Source: JANWKA01 sp035533815 (GTDB lineage Bacteria; Bacteroidota; Bacteroidia; Chitinophagales; Chitinophagaceae). From it: DNA of 7,384 nucleotides. This document shows, in pieces, positions 1 through 4,421 of this stretch (position 1 is the stretch's first letter; every line of letters begins with the position of its first letter). A program made the translations under genes and the position numbers. Location of the stretch: NCBI GenBank assembly GCA_035533815.1, contig DATLTB010000116.1, forward strand, positions 1 to 7,384, in the 5' to 3' direction. The notes below the pieces were generated by a model. The model worked only from the letters and a program-made list of their open reading frames with translations. It was not told the DNA's origin and did not search any database.

Positions 1-119
1 TTAGAGAGATTAGCCATCGTTCTTTTCTTCACGGCTTTACCTTCCCGGTAACTTTCCCGGACCAGTACGCGGCGATAGGATTTACCATTACTGTGCAGCT
101 GATGATCGTCAATAAACAT
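1..119 (-). CDS. IS transposase, N-terminal fragment (IS1634-like), cut by window edge
   Basis: Reading leftward from the ATG at 119-117 gives 39 open codons that continue past the window edge. The peptide begins MFIDDHQLHSNGKSYRRVLV and goes on with RESYREGKAVKKRTMANLS. The pattern of a Tyr-Arg-x-Val-Leu-x-Arg-Glu-Ser-Tyr-Arg strand, then a Lys/Arg-rich turn, then R-T-x-A-N-L-S is what I recall from the N-terminus of IS1634-type (IS4-superfamily, DDE) transposases. The catalytic DDE domain lies outside the window, so family and integrity cannot be confirmed. The start is supported by upstream context: an in-frame search finds no better ATG, and the ATG further upstream (130-128) is followed directly by a stop. 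The element lies on the 3' side of tadA, so it does not interrupt a visible gene. It could be intact or a remnant. Confidence 0.6.
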   Translation of the reverse strand, partial: MFIDDHQLHSNGKSYRRVLVRESYREGKAVKKRTMANLS

Positions 120-120
120 G

Positions 121-141
121 GTGGCTACATAAATAAGCCAC
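121..141 (-). promoter_or_regulatory. Hairpin abutting the transposase start codon
   Basis: On the minus strand a perfect 6-bp stem, GTGGCT (141-136) pairing with AGCCAC (126-121), closes a 9-nt loop. It ends one base before the transposase ATG (119-117). In an RNA containing both arms, the ribosome-binding region would be folded. The candidate transposase promoter would start RNA near 136-135, inside or just past the first arm, so only read-through RNA entering from outside would carry the full hairpin. This is the logic known from IS10 and IS50, where impinging transcription is kept from producing transposase. The inverted repeat is seen directly; its function is inferred. Confidence 0.4.
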
Positions 142-171
142 TAAGGTAGTAAAATCAATATAGAAAACAAA
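141..171 (-). promoter_or_regulatory. Candidate Bacteroidota-type promoter for the transposase
   Basis: On the minus strand TTTG (171-168), a 19-nt spacer and TACCTTAG (148-141) match the Bacteroidota consensus TTTG / N17-20 / TAnnTTTG, with one mismatch in the -7 element. Transcription would begin about 16 nt before the transposase ATG. AT-rich DNA gives many chance matches, so this is a moderate call. Confidence 0.35.
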
Positions 172-400
172 TTAATTCTTATATTTTAGTGGACACATTT
201 TTTGGCCCAATTTTCCTCCAAGAAATTATTAATGAGCTGATTAGTGATTTATAGGGGGCTTATTATTATGAACATCCGTTATAATACCTATCCATTGCGT
301 AAACATGCAACTTTTGACGCATTTTACATATTTTTAACTTCCGGAAATGCATATGCCAAGTGAGGATGAATTCCCTGAACCGCAGGATCCCCATCGACTA
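172..400. other. Gene-free stretch between IS fragment and tadA
   Basis: No convincing gene. The outer end of the IS must lie somewhere here or beyond, but without the other end its terminal inverted repeat cannot be defined; TTAGTG at 187-192 mirrors CACTAA at 140-145 and is only a weak hint. The only open frame with a start and a plausible purine-rich AGGGGG upstream is a 31-codon frame on the plus strand (268-363), which resembles nothing I know. No clear rho-independent terminator for tadA was found at 340-400; the small palindromes TTCCGGAA and GCATATGC there lack a T-tract. Confidence 0.5.
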
Positions 401-865
401 TCAATACTCCCTATTTCCCCTTTTCATGTTAAAAAACCCCTTTATTAGGGAAAGGCATTCTGCTTCACATAAACCAGGCAAGACTGTTGCCTTGGGATGA
501 AATGGCCAATGGGTACCGGTTACTCTGTGGAAACCATTCTTTTCATCCGGTGCCCCATAAATGATTCTCTTCACTTGGCTCCAATAAAGGGCTCCGGCAC
601 ACATCAGACAAGGCTCGATCGTGACATAAATAGTAGCTTGGGGTAAATATTTGCTGTCCAGGTAATTAAATGCACTGGTCAACGCGAGGATCTCGGCATG
701 TGCAGTACTGTCATTCAGCTGTTCTACCTGGTTTGATCCACGTCCGATGATCAGGCCATCCTGAACAATGATGGCACCCACAGGCACTTCTTCCCTTTCT
801 AAAGCTTTTTTCGCCTCCATTAGAGCCTGTTGCATAAAATGTTCATCATCCAATGTAAAATGCAT
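401..865 (-). CDS. tadA: tRNA-specific adenosine deaminase TadA
   Basis: A 154-residue zinc-dependent deaminase of the cytidine/deoxycytidylate deaminase fold. It converts adenosine-34 to inosine in the anticodon of tRNA-Arg(ACG), allowing one tRNA to read CGU, CGC and CGA. The signature is complete: H56-A-E58 gives the zinc ligand and the proton-shuttling glutamate, and P85-C86-x-x-C89 gives the two cysteine ligands. The substrate-side motif V27-P-V-G-A31 and N45 are also in place. Positions agree within one residue with E. coli TadA, and the length is normal. The C-terminal helix ending in F-F-x-x-K/R is the usual TadA tail. The ATG at 865-863 fits the family N-terminus. Another ATG 7 nt upstream is out of frame. 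It follows ligA on the same strand after 40 nt, with no promoter recognised between them, so co-transcription from the ligA side is likely. A riboflavin-type or guanine deaminase is unlikely given the close TadA match. Confidence 0.93.
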   Translation of the reverse strand: MHFTLDDEHFMQQALMEAKKALEREEVPVGAIIVQDGLIIGRGSNQVEQLNDSTAHAEILALTSAFNYLDSKYLPQATIYVTIEPCLMCAGALYWSQVKRIIYGAPDEKNGFHRVTGTHWPFHPKATVLPGLCEAECLSLIKGFFNMKRGNREY

Positions 866-905
866 CGCTCATTGTTTGTTATTAATACATTTAAACCAAT
901 CTGGA

Positions 906-3041
906 TCAAGATATAGGGCCAATCATTTTTAAAAATTCCTTTTCATCCAGAATGACCACCGAATGGATATTCTTCGCCTTTTCGAGTTTACTTCCCGCAT
1001 CAGCTCCTGCAACCAGGAAATCCAGCTTGCTGCTAACACTGCCCATGAGCAGCCCCCCCTGCTTTTCAACCTGCTCTTCCGCTTCACTTCTTTTCATCCC
1101 GGACAATGTTCCTGTAAAAAGAAAGGTCTTACCCTGCAGATTACCTCCTGCTGGTTTTCTGGATCCTGCATGCGCTATCCGGACTCCGGCCTGTCCCAGC
1201 TTGTCTATAATCTTCAGGTTATCCGGGTTATGAAAAAACTGTATGATTGCCCCTGCCACTTTGGGTCCAATGTCTTCCAAAGCCAGGAGCCTTGACTCAT
1301 CCCAGTCCGTAAATTCCAAAATACTTTCAACTGCCCCTGCTAGGGTTTTTGCAGTTGTTTCCCCGACATAACGGATTCCGAGTCCAAAGATCAGTCTGTG
1401 CAGCGGCTGGGATTTTGATTTTTCAATGGCTGATTTCAGATTGGCGGCAGATTTTTCCCCGAATCCTTCCATTGCTCCGATTTTCTCCAGGTCCAAATGA
1501 TATATTCCGGGAACTTCTTTGAGCATACCCAGGTTAAAGAACCTTCGAATATTGGCTTCTCCAAGATTCCTGATATCCATGGCATCTTTACTGACAAAAT
1601 GGATCATTCGCTCCACAACCTGGGCTTCACAGTTGATATTGATGCATCTCCAGGCGCTCTCTCCTTCTCCTTTCTCCAGTTTATCCCCGCAAACCGGACA
1701 ATGAACCGGAAAAACAATAGTGGTTTCACTGCCGTCTCTCAGCTCTTCCAGAGATTTGACGATATAAGGGATGACATCCCCTGCCCGTTCCACCAATACA
1801 GTGTCCCCTATCCTCAGATTCTTTTCCCTGACTACATCCTCATTGAACAGGGATACCGAACTGATGGTCACCCCCCCAATATGTACCGGATCAATTTTTG
1901 CCACCGGAGTTACCGAACCGGTACGGCCTACCTGGAATTCTACCTTTCGCAGGATACTTTTTGCCTGTCTGGGCGCAAATTTGAAAGCAATGGCCCATCT
2001 GGGATGATGGGAAGTCATTCCCATGCTGTCCTGAAGCTGGTAATCATTCACTTTTATGACCATTCCATCGATCTCATAAGGCAGATTATCCCGATGTGTT
2101 TCCGCTTCCTTACATTTGGCAATTACTTCCTGTATACCCTTTAACACTTTCATCTCACCGGCAGGACTCCGGAAACCCAGCTTGCTGAGCCACCGCAATG
2201 TGTCCGCATGGTTGCGGATTTCAGGAGGAGGTGGTGTATTATCCGTCAGGGAATGATAGCTCATATGATAGAGGATGGCCATCAGTCCTCTTTTTCCCAC
2301 TTCCGTGGAATCCACCATGCGTAAAGAACCCGATGCAGCATTTCTGGGATTGGCCAGGGGCGGAAGGTTTTCTGCAATCCTTTGTTCATTGAATTTTTTA
2401 AACCTGTCCTTATTGATCATCACCTCCCCCCTGATTTCAATCTGGTTTATGCCATAGGCGGCAAATCCTGCGGACAGGGGTATCGATCGGATCTTCCGGA
2501 TATTCACGGTAATATCTTCTCCGGTTATGCCATCCCCCCGGGTAATTCCCCTGGTCAGCAGATCATTTTCATAGATCAGGGAAATTCCGGCCCCGTCAAA
2601 TTTCGGTTCGATACAATATTCCAGTTCATGGAGACCTGTCAGTTCCCGGGCTTTCCTGTCCCAGTCCAGAAGATCTGCTTCGTTATATGAATTTTCAAGA
2701 GATAACATGGGCACCAGGTGCCGTACCTGGTGAAACTCTTTAGTCAATCCCCTGGCCACTCTTTGGGATGGGGAATCAGCTGCAATAAATTCAGGGTATT
2801 CCTGTTCCAGTTTTTTAAGCGCCCTAAATAACTGATCATATTCAAAGTCCGTCAACACCGGATTACTCTGCACATAATATTTCCAGTCATTGAAATTGAT
2901 GATCTGTAGGAGCTGACTTATCCTTAATTGGATGTCCTCTGTCGTTTTGCCTTCCGGGAATGCTTCGGGATTTTTATCCAATTCGCCGAGTAACTGCGTG
3001 GCCAGTTTATTCATTTCCCTTTCATTTTCTTGGCTATCCAT
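906..3041 (-). CDS. ligA: NAD-dependent DNA ligase LigA
   Basis: A 711-residue ligase that seals 3'-OH/5'-phosphate nicks during replication and repair, using NAD+ as AMP donor. All LigA domains are visible in order. The Ia domain has Y55-Y56, D65 and Y68-D69. The nucleotidyltransferase has the adenylated lysine in K147-F-D-G150, then R164-G-x-T-R-G-D-G171, E202-x-R-G-E206 and I324-D-G-M-V-I-K330. The OB fold starts near 365. The zinc finger has C448-x2-C451 and C466-x4-C471. Helix-hairpin-helix repeats lie at roughly 490-610. The BRCT domain (about 634-707) has F-T-G-T-L and a G-G turn. The N-terminus is about 35-40 residues longer than in typical LigA, where the Ia tyrosine pair sits near residue 20; I recall similar extensions in other Bacteroidota. 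An in-frame Met10 is an alternative start, but the AGGAAAG ribosome site favours Met1. It is divergent from the regulator gene and is followed by tadA. Confidence 0.96.
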   Translation of the reverse strand: MDSQENEREMNKLATQLLGELDKNPEAFPEGKTTEDIQLRISQLLQIINFNDWKYYVQSNPVLTDFEYDQLFRALKKLEQEYPEFIAADSPSQRVARGLTKEFHQVRHLVPMLSLENSYNEADLLDWDRKARELTGLHELEYCIEPKFDGAGISLIYENDLLTRGITRGDGITGEDITVNIRKIRSIPLSAGFAAYGINQIEIRGEVMINKDRFKKFNEQRIAENLPPLANPRNAASGSLRMVDSTEVGKRGLMAILYHMSYHSLTDNTPPPPEIRNHADTLRWLSKLGFRSPAGEMKVLKGIQEVIAKCKEAETHRDNLPYEIDGMVIKVNDYQLQDSMGMTSHHPRWAIAFKFAPRQAKSILRKVEFQVGRTGSVTPVAKIDPVHIGGVTISSVSLFNEDVVREKNLRIGDTVLVERAGDVIPYIVKSLEELRDGSETTIVFPVHCPVCGDKLEKGEGESAWRCININCEAQVVERMIHFVSKDAMDIRNLGEANIRRFFNLGMLKEVPGIYHLDLEKIGAMEGFGEKSAANLKSAIEKSKSQPLHRLIFGLGIRYVGETTAKTLAGAVESILEFTDWDESRLLALEDIGPKVAGAIIQFFHNPDNLKIIDKLGQAGVRIAHAGSRKPAGGNLQGKTFLFTGTLSGMKRSEAEEQVEKQGGLLMGSVSSKLDFLVAGADAGSKLEKAKNIHSVVILDEKEFLKMIGPIS

Positions 3042-3049
3042 GTTGATTT

Positions 3050-3056
3050 CTTTCCT
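3050..3056 (-). promoter_or_regulatory. Ribosome binding site of ligA
   Basis: On the minus strand AGGAAAG lies 8 nt before the ATG at 3041-3039. This strong Shine-Dalgarno match decides the start in favour of Met1 rather than Met10, and so supports the extended N-terminus as translated. Confidence 0.55.
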
Positions 3057-3058
3057 GG

Positions 3059-3089
3059 TAAATTTAGTTCTTCCCTGTCAAGTAGCATA
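3059..3089 (-). promoter_or_regulatory. Candidate promoter of ligA-tadA
   Basis: On the minus strand TATG (3089-3086), a 19-nt spacer and TAAATTTA (3066-3059) fit TTTG / N17-20 / TAnnTTTG with one mismatch in each element. A weakness is that initiation would fall near 3054, inside the AGGAAAG ribosome site, so the true start may lie further upstream. Confidence 0.22.
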
Positions 3090-3145
3090 CCCTCAATCCG
3101 AGTCTTTATCGCTGATCAACCCATTTTATCGATCTCAAAAATCAA

Positions 3146-3198
3146 TTCCGGAAATGACCGGTAAAATAGGTCTGAACTACAAAATCAACACTTACCGG
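3146..3198. repeat. Cluster of CCGG-centred palindromes in the divergent ligA/regulator region
   Basis: TTCCGGAA (3146-3153) and ACCGGT (3157-3162) are perfect palindromes whose centres are 10 bp apart, one helical turn. A third core, TTACCGG (3192-3198), is the exact reverse complement of CCGGTAA (3158-3164), giving a 7-bp inverted repeat with a 27-nt loop. TTACCGG occurs again at 4046-4052, just after the regulator gene. GC-rich motifs stand out in this AT-rich spacer and may bind a regulator, but short palindromes can arise by chance. Confidence 0.25.
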
Positions 3199-3238
3199 AA
3201 TAAGAATTTTTATATATCCCAGCGTTTTTTTATAATTT

Positions 3239-3269
3239 TCTGAAATTACACCCACAAATCTTCTATTTG
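3239..3269 (+). promoter_or_regulatory. Candidate promoter of the Nudix-fold regulator
   Basis: TCTG (3239-3242), a 19-nt spacer and TCTATTTG (3262-3269) match the Bacteroidota consensus with one mismatch per element. Transcription would start a few bases before the ATG at 3283, giving a very short leader with only A-rich sequence before the start and no Shine-Dalgarno. Confidence 0.3.
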
Positions 3270-3282
3270 ACGAAATTAAATT

Positions 3283-4011
3283 ATGCAAACTTTGAATACC
3301 TATAAACCCAAAAATATCAATACCCACCTGATTGAGATCCAGGATTATTTCAAGATCGCGATTTCAGTGGATTGTGTCATTTTCGGGTTCGACGAGAATG
3401 AACTAAAGGTACTTCTGATCAAGTCCGATTTGGATCAATATAAAAGCAAATGGTCCCTGCTGGGCGATATTGTCCATACTGATGAAAACTTAGAAGATGC
3501 GGCATACCGGGTATTGCTGAACAGGACTGGGCTTCAGGATGTTTACCTGGAACAGGTGCATACTTTCGGCAAGGTTTGCCGGCACCCCGCTGGCCGGGTG
3601 GTGACCATTGCCTATTATTCCCTGATCAACATTCAGCATTCCACCATCAGGAACATGGATAATGAATTACACTGGCATCCGGTTAAAAAGGTCAAACAAA
3701 TGGCCTTTGACCACCGGGAAATACTGGATGCCTGTTACCAAAGGCTGCAGGAAAAACTGAAAGAACACCCGGTGGGTTTCAATCTGCTTCCCAAGAAATT
3801 CTCTCTGCGGGAATTGCAGAATCTGTATGAAGCCATCTTGGATGTTAAACTGGACCGTAGGAATTTCAGGAAAAAAATCATGTCTATGGGACTGCTTATA
3901 GACCTGAACGAAATGGAAGACGATGTACCCCATCGTCCTGCAAAACTGTATAAATTTGATGCGGAAGCATTTGAAAAGAAAGAAAAAAACTTGCTGGGCC
4001 TTGAGTCCTAA
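3283..4011 (+). CDS. Nudix-fold transcriptional regulator (NrtR/AraR-like), catalytically dead Nudix box
   Basis: A 242-residue, two-domain, probably cytosolic DNA-binding protein. Residues about 22-155 form a Nudix fold: a beta strand at F23-A-I-S-V-D-C-V-I-F, an L44-L-I-K strand, W57-S-L-L-G61 leading into the Nudix box, and the helix after it. Residues about 173-235 form the winged helix typical of NrtR-family regulators, with F173-S-L-R-E-L-Q-x-L-Y-E, then L190-D-R-R-N-F-R-K-K and G203-L-L. Aligned to the Nudix consensus G-x5-E-x7-R-E-U-x-E-E-x-G-U, E68, R76 and G83 remain. The first glycine is D62, and the glutamates are V77, N80 and R81, so metal binding and hydrolysis should be lost and the domain should act as a ligand sensor. 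Known relatives sense ADP-ribose (NrtR) or L-arabinose (AraR of Bacteroides). The ligand here is unknown. It lies 410 nt upstream of a co-directional susC, its most likely target. The first 20 residues are uncharacteristic, but no later Met precedes the fold. Confidence 0.85.
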   Translation: MQTLNTYKPKNINTHLIEIQDYFKIAISVDCVIFGFDENELKVLLIKSDLDQYKSKWSLLGDIVHTDENLEDAAYRVLLNRTGLQDVYLEQVHTFGKVCRHPAGRVVTIAYYSLINIQHSTIRNMDNELHWHPVKKVKQMAFDHREILDACYQRLQEKLKEHPVGFNLLPKKFSLRELQNLYEAILDVKLDRRNFRKKIMSMGLLIDLNEMEDDVPHRPAKLYKFDAEAFEKKEKNLLGLES

Positions 4012-4084
4012 TCGGGTGTCTGCTTATCAGTTACCTGAAGTTCATTTACCGGTCTTTTTATCATTTCCTGAGAACCGACTTCGA

Positions 4085-4139
4085 AATTCAATTTAAGCCG
4101 ATTATTTTAATCCATTCTTCCAAACTATTGAATTGAATT
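4085..4139. repeat. Long AT-rich inverted repeat downstream of the regulator
   Basis: AATTCAATTTAA (4085-4096) pairs with TTGAATTGAATT (4128-4139) over 12 bp with one T-G wobble, including 9 perfect outer pairs, around a 31-nt loop. The right arm also contains a tandem ATTGA-ATTGA repeat. It may be a DNA-binding site or a weak RNA stem; in AT-rich DNA chance is a real alternative. Confidence 0.25.
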
Positions 4140-4267
4140 AATAAATTATTTATTTTATATTAACTTTATTATTAGTACTTAATATAATATTTCCAGAAAC
4201 ATTCCAATTAGTTTGTCCATTGATTTCCAATTATCCCGGAACGGCTGAGGATTTTTTAGGCCATATC

Positions 4268-4319
4268 AAGGATAGGGTCCTGCCTTTTAAGGACAAAAAA
4301 AAGAAAAATATCCTTTTTT
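4268..4319 (+). terminator. Terminator-like nested stem-loop between regulator and susC
   Basis: A 7-bp perfect outer stem, AAGGATA (4268-4274) with TATCCTT (4309-4315), encloses an inner hairpin, GTCCT (4277-4281) with AGGAC (4290-4294). It runs straight into a T-tract (4314-4319). A competing pairing, AAGGA (4289-4293) with TCCTT (4311-4315), would break both stems. As a terminator it would end the regulator transcript about 300 nt past the stop codon and upstream of the susC promoter candidate. The outer stem is AT-rich and the enclosed loop is long, so efficiency is doubtful. Confidence 0.35.
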
Positions 4320-4337
4320 AATAAATATTTAACATAT

Positions 4338-4366
4338 ATTGTGTATTAATTACACGTCTATTTTTA
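4338..4366 (+). promoter_or_regulatory. Candidate susC promoter
   Basis: ATTG (4338-4341), a 17-nt spacer and TATTTTTA (4359-4366) match TTTG / N17-20 / TAnnTTTG with one mismatch in each element. RNA would begin near 4371, leaving a leader of about 50 nt before the ATG at 4422. The call is strengthened by the 15-bp inverted repeat lying within the spacer. TATAAT at 4368-4373 and 4384-4389 are alternative -10-like boxes in this AT-rich stretch. Confidence 0.38.
4341..4355. promoter_or_regulatory. Candidate operator inside the susC promoter spacer
   Basis: GTGTA-TTAAT-TACAC is a perfect 5-bp inverted repeat with a 5-bp spacer. It covers the DNA between the -33-like and -7-like elements of the candidate susC promoter, 67 nt before the start codon. 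A dimeric winged-helix protein bound here would block RNA polymerase. The upstream Nudix-fold regulator is the obvious candidate, but no binding motif for it can be proved from one site. Confidence 0.38.
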
Positions 4367-4421
4367 CTATAATTAAGCTTTTCTATAATACCTAATTATC
4401 TAACCAGTAAAAGACCCATGT

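Larger units (their letters stand above)
4012..4421 (+). other. 410-nt regulatory gap between regulator and susC
   Basis: No gene was found on either strand. The stretches 4081-4200 and 4300-4420 are strikingly AT-rich, while 4210-4300 is more balanced and carries the inverted repeats. Separate entries cover the 12-bp inverted repeat, the terminator-like nested repeat, and the susC promoter with its candidate operator. A weaker hairpin, ATCC (4233-4236) with GGAT (4249-4252) followed by T4253-4257, could be an additional poor terminator for the regulator. A second inverted repeat of the same 5-5-5 geometry as the operator, TATTA-GTACT-TAATA, sits at 4170-4184. Confidence 0.6.

Noticed and set aside
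280..290. TATAATACCTA shared with the susC leader (4384-4394)
   Set aside because: An AT-rich 11-mer match is likely by chance, and there is no supporting promoter context at the left copy.
340..352. TTCCGGAAATG occurring on both sides of the ligA-tadA unit (near 341 and at 3146-3156)
   Set aside because: Several 11-mer matches are expected by chance in a window of this size, and the flanking bases do not extend the match.
268..363. A 31-codon plus-strand frame with AGGGGG upstream
   Set aside because: It is short, has no recognisable sequence and an overly long spacing from the purine stretch, and lies in AT-rich DNA where such frames are expected by chance.
1..400. Disruption of a host gene by the IS
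   Set aside because: No broken reading frame with recognisable homology was found on either strand between the IS fragment and tadA, and tadA itself is complete.
1497..2144. A 215-codon open frame on the plus strand opposite ligA
   Set aside because: It is fully antisense to the well-supported ligA and its peptide shows no family features. Its codons simply mirror ligA codon usage.
3283..4011. NAD link between the NrtR-like regulator and the neighbouring NAD-dependent ligase
   Set aside because: LigA is constitutive housekeeping. The regulator is divergent from it and its Nudix box differs from ADP-ribose-sensing NrtR, so the shared cofactor theme is most simply coincidence.
4232..4257. Hairpin ATCC/GGAT followed by TTTTT as the main regulator terminator
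   Set aside because: The stem is only 4 bp around a long loop. The nested structure at 4268-4319 is stronger, so this was kept only as a note in the gap entry.
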